NCBI GenBank assembly: GCA_050872785.1
Contig: JBNMHO010000005.1
Location: forward strand, 1 to 64,000
Source of the DNA: UBA7862 sp050872785
GTDB taxonomy: Bacteria; Bacillota; Clostridia; Christensenellales; UBA1242
DNA length: 64,000 bases
Direction: 5' to 3'
The first letter of the stretch is position 1; each line of letters starts with the position of its first letter. The notes beneath the pieces were generated by a model. It did no database searches. It was not told the origin of the DNA and saw nothing but the letters and a program-made list of their open reading frames with translations. The translations under genes and the position numbers were made by a program. Shown here piece by piece: positions 7,406-15,514 of the stretch.

Positions 7406-8572
7406 TTATTTTACAATGTTGCAAACTTTTCCTTGTGCAGATGGTCTGTCGCAAATGAGTTCAGCATATTTTACAAGAGTTGCAGAATATGTTGGAGTTT
7501 TTGCACTTGGAATAAGAATATTGCCGTTTTCTCCTTCAAGCCATTCCCAATCGCAAAGTTGGTGCATATTGAAGTCTTTTGTGTTAAGAAGATACATTGT
7601 GCCGTCATCGACAAATCTTTCAAACACAACAGGAATTCCAGCATAAGTCATAGCCTTGTATCCGCCAGCAAGAGTTGCAACGTCAATATTTCTTTTGCTT
7701 GCAGCAAGATAACCTTGATACAAGTTTCTCACATCACCAGCCATAGCAATAAAGTCAACTTGGCTTCCAGTTTCTTCTTCAATGTAGTTTAGCGCCTTTT
7801 GAATAAGGACATCAGACATTGAAGCTTCTGATGAGTTTTCGTCAACATAAGGATAAAGCCATTTATAAGCACTTCTGTCAACGCCATAAAGCACTTTGTT
7901 TGCGTCAGTTGTGTCAAAAATTCTCTTTATGCCGGTGATTTCGTTGTCTTTTGAGCCAGCAGCATAAATCTTATCACCATTTGCAAATGTAATGCTATCA
8001 GCAAATGTAACAGTCTTGTTGCGTCTGTCAACATATGTAACAGTTGTTGTTTTAACACTTGAACCACTGTAAATGTCAACTCTCATTCCTTCAACAAAGT
8101 TCTTGACAGAACTGAAAGTTGTTGTAGTTTTTGTGTCGTTAGTTGTAACTGTAACAGTTGCAAGAAGCCCAGTGCCGTCACCATAGACCATTCGTCCAAG
8201 GTTAAAGCAACTTGACTTAATAAGACTTTCCATTTCATCATTCAAAAGATTGACAAATGCCCCGGTGTCGCTCATACTTGCTCTAATTGCCTTGTCTGAG
8301 AGTGCTATTGTGCCATAAAGGTTTTTAAGGTCTGTTTTAAATTGCAAAAATTTGTGGCCAGCAGATTCTGGAAGTTCGCCAGTTTCGCTTGAAGCACAAA
8401 TGCCGCCATTAAGTCCAAATGGAGCAAGTTTGATTATTTCCTTGCCATAGACGTCTTTGTTTGTTTGTTTAATTTTTGACATCAAAGCGTTAGAATTGAT
8501 GTTAAGTTGTTCTGCAAGAACATTAAGATAAACTGATTTGAGTGCGTTTTGCGCGCTAGATAATGTAACCAT
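7406..8572 (-). CDS. Phage major capsid protein (HK97-like fold)
   Basis: A 388-residue protein directly downstream of the scaffold gene. The N-terminal helix (SAQNALKSVYLNVLAEQLN), the long spine region with FKTDLKNLYGTIALSDKAIR, the MVYGDGTGLLA motif before an inserted strand-rich domain (about residues 145-215), and the late P-loop/A-domain section (VDFIAMAGDVRNLYQGYLA, YAGIPVVFERFVDDG, MYLLNT) are typical of HK97-fold major capsid proteins in Bacillota phages. There is no N-terminal delta domain, consistent with a separate scaffold protein. A TAAGGAG site precedes the ATG. The frame is intact, with no sign of decay. Confidence 0.85.
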   Translation of the reverse strand: MVTLSSAQNALKSVYLNVLAEQLNINSNALMSKIKQTNKDVYGKEIIKLAPFGLNGGICASSETGELPESAGHKFLQFKTDLKNLYGTIALSDKAIRASMSDTGAFVNLLNDEMESLIKSSCFNLGRMVYGDGTGLLATVTVTTNDTKTTTTFSSVKNFVEGMRVDIYSGSSVKTTTVTYVDRRNKTVTFADSITFANGDKIYAAGSKDNEITGIKRIFDTTDANKVLYGVDRSAYKWLYPYVDENSSEASMSDVLIQKALNYIEEETGSQVDFIAMAGDVRNLYQGYLAASKRNIDVATLAGGYKAMTYAGIPVVFERFVDDGTMYLLNTKDFNMHQLCDWEWLEGENGNILIPSAKTPTYSATLVKYAELICDRPSAQGKVCNIVK

Positions 8573-8603
8573 AATAGATTATTCTCCTTAATTTTTTTAA
8601 TTT

Positions 8604-9209
8604 TTATTTTTTGTTATTGTTTTTTAATAGGTCTTTTGCCAAAACTTCTGCCTCTGCAAGGGTCTTTGGCTTAGAAGCGGGAGCAAATGCCACAGCACTT
8701 CCCTTGTCGCTTCCAATAAGTTTTGGTGAAACAGGCAACACATTTTCGTCAAAGAACTTGGCAACAACATAGTCACGCAAGTCAGCGTTTTGCATTACAT
8801 ATTCCTTCAAAGATTCCTTCTTTTCTTCTTCGGTCAAAACTTCCTCGTGAATTTTATTTTCACAAGTGTCAGAAGAAGTTTCTTCCGTCACCCTTTCACT
8901 TTCGGGTGAAAATCTATCTCTTGGACGTGAACCTTCGGGTGAAGATTTCTCTTCATTGTCCGAGTTTCCGTCCTTCAAAGACATTTTTTCATTGTCCTCA
9001 AGTTTTTTCTGCAAGGCGGATAAAAGTTGACACTTCCTTGTATATTCGCCATGCAAATTGTTATAGGCAACAAAAAGAGCCTTAGGGTCTTTAAACTTGC
9101 CCAAATCATTGGAGCCTGATGTTTCTGTCCCTCCTTTTTCAAATATTTCCACATCTCCGTCCGAGGTCAAAACCTTGTCAGGTTGTTCCAATCTTTCTTC
9201 ATTTTCCAT
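8604..9209 (-). CDS. Phage capsid scaffolding protein
   Basis: A 201-residue acidic protein that fits an internal scaffold, which organises capsid assembly and then leaves. It contains the segment LGKFKDPKALFVAYNNLHGE (about residues 36-55) followed by coiled-coil KCQLLSALQKKLEDNEK, a layout I associate with clostridial phage scaffolds. A disordered middle (about 75-125) carries two copies of the motif SPEG/SPES, encoded by near-identical DNA. The C-terminus is helical (LAEAEVLAKDLLKNNNKK), as expected for capsid binding. It lies between the hairpin array and the capsid gene. Confidence 0.75.
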   Translation of the reverse strand: MENEERLEQPDKVLTSDGDVEIFEKGGTETSGSNDLGKFKDPKALFVAYNNLHGEYTRKCQLLSALQKKLEDNEKMSLKDGNSDNEEKSSPEGSRPRDRFSPESERVTEETSSDTCENKIHEEVLTEEEKKESLKEYVMQNADLRDYVVAKFFDENVLPVSPKLIGSDKGSAVAFAPASKPKTLAEAEVLAKDLLKNNNKK

Positions 9210-9248
9210 TTTTTTTATTTCCTTTTAAATATTATATTTTCCTAAAAA

Positions 9249-9473
9249 GTGCATTTCCGCACCTTTCTTGCAAATTTAATTTGTCCACAATGCAACACAG
9301 TTGCCAATCAAACTGCCTCGCAGAGCCAACAATGCAACGAATGTTGCTATCATGCCACCTAAAAGGGCTATGTCCACATTCGTGGACGAGTCCCTTAAGG
9401 GGGCTATCATGTTACGAAGTGACTATAATGCAACGCAGTTGCTATCATGCAAAAGCCTTGTCACACCAGTGAC
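9249..9473. repeat. Array of about ten small hairpins between portal and scaffold genes
   Basis: Consecutive short inverted repeats with loops of 0-7 bases, many separated by CTATCAT or a variant. Members: GTGC/GCAC 9249-9262; GCAAC/GTTGC 9292-9304; CTGC/GCAG 9313-9323; GCAAC/GTTGC 9334-9347; GCC-CCT/AGG-GC 9354-9368; GTCCAC/GTGGAC 9372-9387; CCCTTAAGGG 9392-9401; GTTAC/GTGAC 9411-9423; GCAAC/GTTGC 9430-9442; GTCAC/GTGAC 9460-9473. Stem sequences differ while pairing is kept and the spacer recurs, so the structure, not the sequence, appears conserved. The last member overlaps the portal stop codon. Confidence 0.85.
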
Positions 9474-10975
9474 AAAATCTTTTGCTTAAATGTTTCGTCA
9501 ACATTCCCATTTTTGTCTTTCAAAATTCCCGATGAGAGAAGTTTGAGCAAATAATCTCTCTTGCTTGCAACGCTTTCGTCCAGCAAACTATCGCTCATAA
9601 ATTTAATATCTTCAAGCCCAAGGTCAGAATTCTTCCAACAAACAACACTGTCCTTGCCATTTTCAAGAACTTTAAGCCTTGGCACAACGGCAAATTGCTT
9701 GTAAAGTCGCAAAATCATTTTTGCAACATTTTTAGTCGCAATCTTAATTTCGTCAATAGAAGCAGAAAGTCGTTGAGTGTTTTGTTCGACCAAAATCTCA
9801 AGAGCCGTTCCGCTCATGTTTTTAAGTGAATAGTCGGAGTTAAGCATATCGCTCACGCCACTGATTTGAGAAAACTCACTAAGCAGCCTTTCTTCTTCAT
9901 TTTCAAAACATTCTGGGAACTTTTCTTCTTCCATAAACTTTGGTGGTGTTGCGTTTTGCCTATATACTACAATTCGCCCAGGTTCAAGCCCGTCATCTTC
10001 AAGAGCAGTTATGTCAACAGAGCCTTCTTCCACTGTCAAAACACCCATGCTAATTCTGTTTAAATATTCATGTTTTCTGTTTCGCACAGCGTTGTATGCC
10101 CTTTGAACTGGAATAACCTTTTCAACAACACTTTTACCCCAAAACGAGCCAGTAACTCTTAAACACACTTGCTTAACAAACGGAAAGCCACGTTTTTTAT
10201 CTGCAAGGTTGACGTATGGAAGTTCACCCACATACAAAAGTTTATCTTCACACACAACAACCACTCGCCCCTCTGGATATTCAACAGACGGACTTTCATA
10301 TCTTTCCACCACAACAAACATGTCGTCACTACTATCCTTTAAAATATCCACACCCCAAATGTTTTTAATCGCCTTACGGGAAAACTTTTTAGCATGAATA
10401 ATACTTTCGCAGTCTTCAATGTCCTCATGGTCGGCACTGTCTGGATAAATTTCATAAGGTGACACAACGTCAACTTGCACTTCGCCTTCAAAAACGCTTT
10501 TGCCGTCTTTGTCATAAATCTTTTTGCCGCCACAGTTGTTCCAAGTGACTTTATAAAAACTTGTGCCAGCAATTTCGCTCCAATTTGTCGCTTTGTTTAT
10601 AATCTGAGCAATGTTTAACTTTTCATAAACACTTCTTAAAATATCTCTGCTCAAACTTGCAGTTTTAACATCGTTTTCGTTGTCACTTGTTGGCATGACG
10701 TCCATTTCTGGTCTGACATAAACAAGTCTGGCAAGCCTACTTTCAACAATAGGTGCAATGTGGTTAAACACCTCATTCATTTGCCAACTATATCCGCCGC
10801 ACTCGTCTTCTATGTCGTCAAAACTATTAACTCGCAAGTTCTGCTTCCCTTGCAAAAAGTCATTGTTCAGCCTCCATTGAGCCTCAAAAACCTTTCTATC
10901 CTTTTGTCTTTTTAGAAAGTCGTTCATAACCTCCAAAACCAAGTCTTGAACATACTCACTCTTTTTCTTTCTCAT
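9461..10975 (-). CDS. Phage portal protein
   Basis: A 504-residue portal, the dodecameric ring through which DNA enters the head. Helical N-terminus (YVQDLVLEVMNDFLKRQKDR) followed by the hallmark RPEMDVMPTSDNENDV, then a strand-rich wing (YEIYPDSADHEDIEDCESII). The stem/crown part has VIPVQRAYNAVRNRKHEYLN, and the C-terminal half has the long helices seen in P22-type portals (GVSDMLNSDYSLKNMSGTAL). It overlaps the upstream small gene by four bases (ATGA) with AAAGGAG ahead. The last codons and stop are formed by the outermost hairpin of the array, so the native C-terminus may have been altered. Confidence 0.85.
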   Translation of the reverse strand: MRKKKSEYVQDLVLEVMNDFLKRQKDRKVFEAQWRLNNDFLQGKQNLRVNSFDDIEDECGGYSWQMNEVFNHIAPIVESRLARLVYVRPEMDVMPTSDNENDVKTASLSRDILRSVYEKLNIAQIINKATNWSEIAGTSFYKVTWNNCGGKKIYDKDGKSVFEGEVQVDVVSPYEIYPDSADHEDIEDCESIIHAKKFSRKAIKNIWGVDILKDSSDDMFVVVERYESPSVEYPEGRVVVVCEDKLLYVGELPYVNLADKKRGFPFVKQVCLRVTGSFWGKSVVEKVIPVQRAYNAVRNRKHEYLNRISMGVLTVEEGSVDITALEDDGLEPGRIVVYRQNATPPKFMEEEKFPECFENEEERLLSEFSQISGVSDMLNSDYSLKNMSGTALEILVEQNTQRLSASIDEIKIATKNVAKMILRLYKQFAVVPRLKVLENGKDSVVCWKNSDLGLEDIKFMSDSLLDESVASKRDYLLKLLSSGILKDKNGNVDETFKQKILSLV

Positions 10976-11256
10976 TTTTTCTCCTTTTCTTTACTTAATA
11001 AATCAATAAGTCTTTGTTTTTCCATTTCAAGTTCCTCGTCAGACATTTCTTCATAAACGCTGCTATTTTTCATGGCGAGCAGAACTTTGATTGACGCCAA
11101 ATCTGGTGCCAAAACTTTTTTAGATTCTTTTCTTGATTTAAGCCGCAACACGTCACTTTCGCCGTCTTTCACATATTCTTCGACAACTTCCTTCGACACC
11201 CCACCTTTGGCAAGGCTGATAAGCGACTTTTTCAAAATTTCTTCTTCGTTATCCAT
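10972..11256 (-). CDS. Small phage protein between terminase and portal
   Basis: A 94-residue, highly charged helical protein. It begins MDNEEEILKKSLISLAKGG and ends ELEMEKQRLIDLLSKEKEKK. It overlaps the terminase gene by eight bases and the portal gene by four, so it is a coupled member of the packaging operon. Position and charge would suit a small assembly or terminase-associated factor, but I find no family signature and assign no function. Confidence 0.65.
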   Translation of the reverse strand: MDNEEEILKKSLISLAKGGVSKEVVEEYVKDGESDVLRLKSRKESKKVLAPDLASIKVLLAMKNSSVYEEMSDEELEMEKQRLIDLLSKEKEKK

Positions 11257-12700
11257 TTCCCCTCCTTTTCAGTTTTCTTAACAACTCCTCTTTGTGAAGT
11301 TGAATTTTGTTCTTCTCACGCTGTGCAGGGCGTGGCCGTGACATAAGATAATATCTAAGTTCGTCCAAGCAGTGGTCGTCTTTCTTAACTGGCACATCGC
11401 CCGTTCCCCAGAAATAACTCTTAAACTCCTCAATCATGTTTTTGCAAGTGGAGAAAATAAACAATCTAGATTTCCCTTCAGCATTTTTTATGTAGCTTTT
11501 AACTTGAGCAATGCCCGAAAACAAGTCTTTGTTCACCTTTGTGTTAACATTTATGCCCCGTTCATAAAACAACTCCGCAACACTTTTTGTTCCGTTTAGT
11601 GTCCTCTGCCCGCCGGCACTATCAATCAAGGCGTCGTAAGTCCCAAATGAATTTGTCTTCCAGCCAAGCCGCTCACAAGTTTCCTTAATTTTTGCAGCGT
11701 GATAGTCAATGTCTTTGCCCGCTTCAAAATGTTCCGCCACCACAAAAACATTGCCGTCATAGTCCACCGCATACCAGTGGCACGAAAGTGGGTTGTTAAG
11801 CCCAGGGTCAATGGAGATATTGTCAAACCACTCCTTTGGGACATCAAACGGTTCAACAACATTCACATTTTGGTCAAAGTCCTTATACACAAGCCCACAC
11901 GCCCCAACAAAATGCCCATACTTTCTGCTTTCAAGGTCATCACTACTCAGTGACTTTTCAAAATGCTCCACTTCTTTTGGGTCAAGATAAGGGTTGTCTT
12001 CCCACTGCATTTGCTCATACCAAACCTCATTATCGCCGTTTCTGTTCATAAAAATTTCGTCATAAACCCACGACAAGTTTTTAAGCGGTGTCATTGTTCC
12101 AAAAATTTCTCCACATCTGTCCATAACTCTCATCTTACACTCAAGATAAACATCTTTTGACGGTTCTTCGTCAAACCAAACATAATCAAGACTTGTCCCT
12201 TGAAATTTCTCTCTGCCTTGGTCACAACTCTTAAAGCCAATAACACTCACCCCGCCAAAAACATTTTTTATCTTTATGTAGTCAATAACACCACCTTCGG
12301 CAAAATCTTTCCTCCCCGAAAGCATGGCAATGTCAACAATCCATTCGGGTCTTAAGTAACTTAAAATCTTCTTTTGAGCCACATCTCTTTGCACTTGCTG
12401 CGAAACGCTGACAACCCACCCGCTTGTGTTTTTCTTGTTTTTCTTATAGGGGTGATTTCCCCTTGCAAGCCACACACATTCCACAGCACCACACTCTGTT
12501 TTGCCCGTTCTGTTTCCGCCAAACACCCACCTATTCCGCTTTTGACTCTTATGGAAGGCAATTTGTTTTTTATGTTTAATTTTTCCCGAGTTGTAGTTTG
12601 CGAGTTTATCGTTTTTGCGACTTTCCAAAATGTTATAAATCTTTCTCAACTTGAGCAAAATTTCTTTTAAGCTCCCGCTGTTTTCGTATTTTTCTTCCAT
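11249..12700 (-). CDS. terL: Phage terminase large subunit
   Basis: A 483-residue packaging motor and nuclease. The ATPase has Walker A GGNRTGKT at residues 61-68 and Walker B YVWFDEE at 173-179. The coupling motif GTMTPLKNL follows at about 201. The RNase H-like nuclease shows SIDPG (Asp298), ALID (Asp360) and the acidic DDHCLDE cluster (441-447). All key residues are present, so the enzyme looks functional. I chose the ATG at 12700, preceded by AAAGGGATAT; the frame is open 28 codons further upstream without a site. No small terminase gene was recognised. Confidence 0.9.
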   Translation of the reverse strand: MEEKYENSGSLKEILLKLRKIYNILESRKNDKLANYNSGKIKHKKQIAFHKSQKRNRWVFGGNRTGKTECGAVECVWLARGNHPYKKNKKNTSGWVVSVSQQVQRDVAQKKILSYLRPEWIVDIAMLSGRKDFAEGGVIDYIKIKNVFGGVSVIGFKSCDQGREKFQGTSLDYVWFDEEPSKDVYLECKMRVMDRCGEIFGTMTPLKNLSWVYDEIFMNRNGDNEVWYEQMQWEDNPYLDPKEVEHFEKSLSSDDLESRKYGHFVGACGLVYKDFDQNVNVVEPFDVPKEWFDNISIDPGLNNPLSCHWYAVDYDGNVFVVAEHFEAGKDIDYHAAKIKETCERLGWKTNSFGTYDALIDSAGGQRTLNGTKSVAELFYERGINVNTKVNKDLFSGIAQVKSYIKNAEGKSRLFIFSTCKNMIEEFKSYFWGTGDVPVKKDDHCLDELRYYLMSRPRPAQREKNKIQLHKEELLRKLKRRGNG

Positions 12701-12746
12701 AATATATCCCTTTCGACAATCTCTCCAACAATTTTTCCCTTGCATA

Positions 12747-12775
12747 TTGCTAAAATAAAGACACAAACTTATTAT
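12747..12775 (+). promoter_or_regulatory. Promoter for the divergent anchored protein
   Basis: TTGCTA and TATTAT are separated by 17 bases, 26 bases ahead of the TTG start at 12802. An AAAGGAG ribosome-binding site lies between. Confidence 0.65.
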
Positions 12776-12801
12776 CACAACCACTATAAAGGAGTTTTAA
12801 A

Positions 12802-13644
12802 TTGAAACATATCAACGACCACTCATTTATCCGTTTTATTTTTGCAACTGCAATTTTGCTTGTTGTTTTGCTTTCTCCTTTTTTAAATTTTTTCCCACCC
12901 ACCACCTATGCTTCCACGCTTACCACCTACACCTATGCCCGAGCAGAAACAAGCGGCGTATATTTATATAAGTCCGCCTCTTCACTTGACTCCTCAAACA
13001 TTCTTTTTGAAATCCCCGAAACATATTTTGTAGGACTGCTTTCAAACTACGACAACAAGTTCTACAAAGTTATGTATCGTGACCTAACTGGCTTTGTCCT
13101 CAAGTCGTCTGTCACCCCCGTAAAAGAAACTCCCGAAACGCCCTATCTTGAAAACGTAACTTTCCGAGTGTTTTCGCCAGGTGGCACAGAACTTGTAGCC
13201 AACCCCACATCAAAAAGCCCAACAGTCATAACGACCGTTGAGCAGAACACAACATTAAATTATTATGGAAAATCCGTTGGACAGGAAAACATTTCTGGCA
13301 GAGGTTCAACGTGGTATTTTGGCACAACTACCACAGGCGAGCGGGGATACATTTACAAAGGTCTAACCGACCAACTATCCCACATTCCCATAAACTCCGA
13401 ACGCACCACCGCAATTTCTTCTCCGTTTGGTGATTCAAACGACTATCTCTACAACTTAGTGGACATTTCACTAGGCTCAAAAATTTTGATAATTCTTCTT
13501 ACAACCCTTCCCGTGGGGCTTCTTATTTATCTTCTTCTGAAACCCTACAAAATTGAAAAAACTCTTACATCACACACCTCCAAAAATAAACTTCATCCAA
13601 AAACCATTCGTCAAATTCAAGACCAAACAGATAACACAATCTAA
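12802..13644 (+). CDS. Membrane-anchored extracellular protein with SH3-like regions
   Basis: A 280-residue protein starting at TTG, with AAAGGAG upstream. It has a signal sequence or N-terminal anchor (about residues 13-33), an extracellular part with two SH3-like strand regions (about 40-110, with GVYLYKSAS and YKVMYRDLTGFV; and 115-190, with GRGSTWYFGTTTTGERGYIY), and a C-terminal membrane helix (about 225-245) with a basic tail. SH3-like repeats commonly bind cell wall. It has its own promoter and is divergent from the terminase. Whether it belongs to the phage element or to the host is unclear. Confidence 0.7.
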   Translation: MKHINDHSFIRFIFATAILLVVLLSPFLNFFPPTTYASTLTTYTYARAETSGVYLYKSASSLDSSNILFEIPETYFVGLLSNYDNKFYKVMYRDLTGFVLKSSVTPVKETPETPYLENVTFRVFSPGGTELVANPTSKSPTVITTVEQNTTLNYYGKSVGQENISGRGSTWYFGTTTTGERGYIYKGLTDQLSHIPINSERTTAISSPFGDSNDYLYNLVDISLGSKILIILLTTLPVGLLIYLLLKPYKIEKTLTSHTSKNKLHPKTIRQIQDQTDNTI

Positions 13645-13729
13645 TTACAATTTTCTTTTAAACATCCCATTTTTGCTATTTTGTTGTTATTTTTGTCTAA
13701 AATTTGCTATTTTTCATTCATTTTCTACA

Positions 13730-14263
13730 TTAAATTATTTTTCTTAAACGTTTTAGCAACAAATTGCACACAACTTCTGGGCAATCTTCAATGCTACCGC
13801 CCATTTTTTCATACGAACACAACTTTTCCATTGTTTCTTGCCAAAATATGCCCTTAAACACTTCGTTATACACTCTTTTTGCATTTTGAAAGTTCATTCT
13901 AAAATATCCTTCAAATCCAGTAAGAGCTTTTTGCTTTTTTCTGAAATATTCCCTTCTCGATAGACCCAATCTTTTTGCACAGTCATTGTTTGAAATTCCG
14001 TCAATAAAGTGATTGATAATAAGCCTTGCGGAATACTCATCAAGTTGCACCAAAGTTTTGTCAGTAAGCACTTTTAGATTTATCATATTAACTTTTTGTT
14101 GCGACAGAGCGATAATCGCATTTGTTTGCCGATATGTTCCGTCCTCTTGCATTTGCACGGGCGAAATTGCCCTCGCTTCGATAATATTGTCTATGCTGTC
14201 GCACAATGCAGGCAACAGTTTATATATAGACAAAAACGATTTACACCAAAATTCAAATTTCAT
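13730..14263 (-). CDS. Phage-type HTH transcription regulator (ArpU/sigma-4-like)
   Basis: A 177-residue protein with a helix-turn-helix near residues 90-125 (FIDGISNNDCAKRLGLSRRE, then YFRKKQKAL), a pattern similar to sigma-70 region 4 and to ArpU/RinA-type late regulators encoded next to terminase genes in Bacillota phages. I chose the ATG at 14263 with AGAGGAAA upstream, rather than an upstream in-frame start. It probably controls the capsid operon; this is inferred from position. The regularly spaced repeats at 14679-14781 lie upstream of its start and are candidate binding sites. Confidence 0.6.
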   Translation of the reverse strand: MKFEFWCKSFLSIYKLLPALCDSIDNIIEARAISPVQMQEDGTYRQTNAIIALSQQKVNMINLKVLTDKTLVQLDEYSARLIINHFIDGISNNDCAKRLGLSRREYFRKKQKALTGFEGYFRMNFQNAKRVYNEVFKGIFWQETMEKLCSYEKMGGSIEDCPEVVCNLLLKRLRKII

Positions 14264-14627
14264 TTTTTTTCCTCTCCAAAGAACTATTTTCGCCACCCTA
14301 CATTTCAATTTTATAAGCCACTTTTTCAAAAGTCAAGAAAGAGTGTCATATTTTTTAATATTTTTTAATATTTTTTTACAAAATTTTTATTTTGACCCGA
14401 AAAAGCACCATTTTTGGGCAAAATTTAATCTTGATACCCCATAATACACCCCAAAATATGTCAAAATCGGTTCACAAATCGAGTTTTATCAAACATTTGT
14501 TCGACAAAATAAAAAATTTATTTTTCAACTTTTTCACTCAAAATCTCAAAAATTAAGATTTTCGCCTTATTATATATTATATATTTTATATCTAATAAGT
14601 AACATATATAATTGTCGCAATAAAAAA

Positions 14628-14665
14628 AGCATAAAATGTCATTCCTAACACTTTATGCTCGTTTT
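14628..14665. terminator. Bidirectional hairpin terminator
   Basis: An AGCATAAA / TTTATGCT stem extended by TGT/ACA across one mismatch. It is flanked by seven A on the left and GTTTTTT on the right, so it can stop transcription on either strand. On the minus strand it would end the ssb transcript. Confidence 0.65.
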
Positions 14666-14678
14666 TTATATCATTTAG

Positions 14679-14781
14679 TCATATTTTAATAAATTTTACC
14701 CATCATCATATATTTTTGTCATATTTTAATGAAATTTGACTTTTTTATACATTTTCTATTCATATTTCAATGAATTTTGAC
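14679..14781. repeat. Three direct repeats at 40-41 base intervals
   Basis: Three near-identical 22-base copies begin at 14679, 14719 and 14760. The shared core is TCATATTT(T/C)AAT(A/G)AA. Spacing is 40 and 41 bases, close to four helical turns, so the copies would lie on one DNA face. They sit between ssb and the HTH regulator gene. Operator sites or iterons are possible; the function is unproven. Confidence 0.65.
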
Positions 14782-14821
14782 TAAATTTACATATTTTTTT
14801 TAATTTTAGGTGTAAAAAGTC

Positions 14822-15487
14822 TTATGCTGGTTGAATTTCCTCAGTTTTTTCTTCATTTTTCTCCGCTTCTTCGTCAACTAGGTGAATTTTGCCCATAGAA
14901 ACTTCGTAGGCGACACGTGTTTCACTTTCCGTTTCAGAGATTTTCTTTTGATATTCCCTGCTTTGAACTCTGCCAATGACTTCAAGTTTTTGACCAACTT
15001 TTATGTTTCTTACATATCTTGCATTTCTGCCCCAAGCAATGCATGGAATGTAGTCAGATTTGTTGTAAGACCTATTTACAGCCAAAAGCACATCACAAAT
15101 TTCTCTGCCAAAAGGTGTCACCCTAAACACAGGCTCTTTGCACACATAGCCCGCAACTTCCACAACATTTGGATTCATGCTGTCGTCCATTTCGATAATG
15201 TCACGCACAAAAACAGTAAGAAAGAGTTTGCTCTTGCCGTTTACAATTTTGTTGTAACTTCTATACTGTCCCTTAATTGCCACTTCCTTTTCAAGTTTAA
15301 AGTCGTCACCTGTCAAAAGTTTTTCTGACACAGTCACTGGAATGTAGTCAAAGTTATCCGAAAGTCTTGGGACTTTGAGGTTAAGTTCATAAAACGCCTC
15401 GCCAAACACTTCATGAGTGTATTTTGGCTCTGTTGTTACAACTCCTTTCAAGAATACTTTGTTGTTTTCCATCATTTCGTAATTCAT
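14822..15487 (-). CDS. ssb: Single-stranded DNA-binding protein with two OB folds
   Basis: A 221-residue SSB-like protein with two OB domains in one chain: about residues 8-97 (NKVFLKGVVTTEPKYTHEVF...YNKIVNGKSKLFLTVFVRDI) and 104-206 (NVVEVAGYVCKEPVFRVTPF...GQKLEVIGRVQSREYQKK). The acidic tail (EEAEKNEEKTEEIQPA) recalls the protein-binding tip of SSB, although the classic DDIPF end is missing. Ordinary bacterial SSBs have one OB fold and form tetramers; two-fold forms bind as dimers. A GGGAGAT site precedes the ATG. It follows the deacetylase gene by 27 bases, so the two may share a transcript. Confidence 0.85.
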   Translation of the reverse strand: MNYEMMENNKVFLKGVVTTEPKYTHEVFGEAFYELNLKVPRLSDNFDYIPVTVSEKLLTGDDFKLEKEVAIKGQYRSYNKIVNGKSKLFLTVFVRDIIEMDDSMNPNVVEVAGYVCKEPVFRVTPFGREICDVLLAVNRSYNKSDYIPCIAWGRNARYVRNIKVGQKLEVIGRVQSREYQKKISETESETRVAYEVSMGKIHLVDEEAEKNEEKTEEIQPA

Positions 15488-15514
15488 TTTTATATCTCCC
15501 TTTGTTTTTTTGCA

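Larger units (their letters stand above)
14264..14821. other. AT-rich intergenic region between the HTH regulator and ssb
   Basis: About 560 bases without a credible gene. It contains poly-T/poly-A stretches (14340-14395), TATATA runs (14570-14615), a hairpin terminator (14628-14665) and three direct repeats spaced 40-41 bases apart (14679-14781). The promoter of the HTH regulator must lie here but could not be assigned. Confidence 0.6.

Noticed and set aside
9249..9473. Possible CRISPR array or simple tandem repeat
   Set aside because: Unit lengths vary, stems differ in sequence, there are no uniform spacers and no cas genes. It is an array of hairpins with a common linker.
4228..14330. Attachment-site repeats flanking the phage operon
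   Set aside because: I looked for matching direct repeats at both ends and for an adjacent tRNA gene or integrase and saw none.
14330..14400. Poly-T repeats as a prophage attachment site or origin
   Set aside because: Simple AT-rich sequence; no matching direct repeat was found at the other end of the phage operon.
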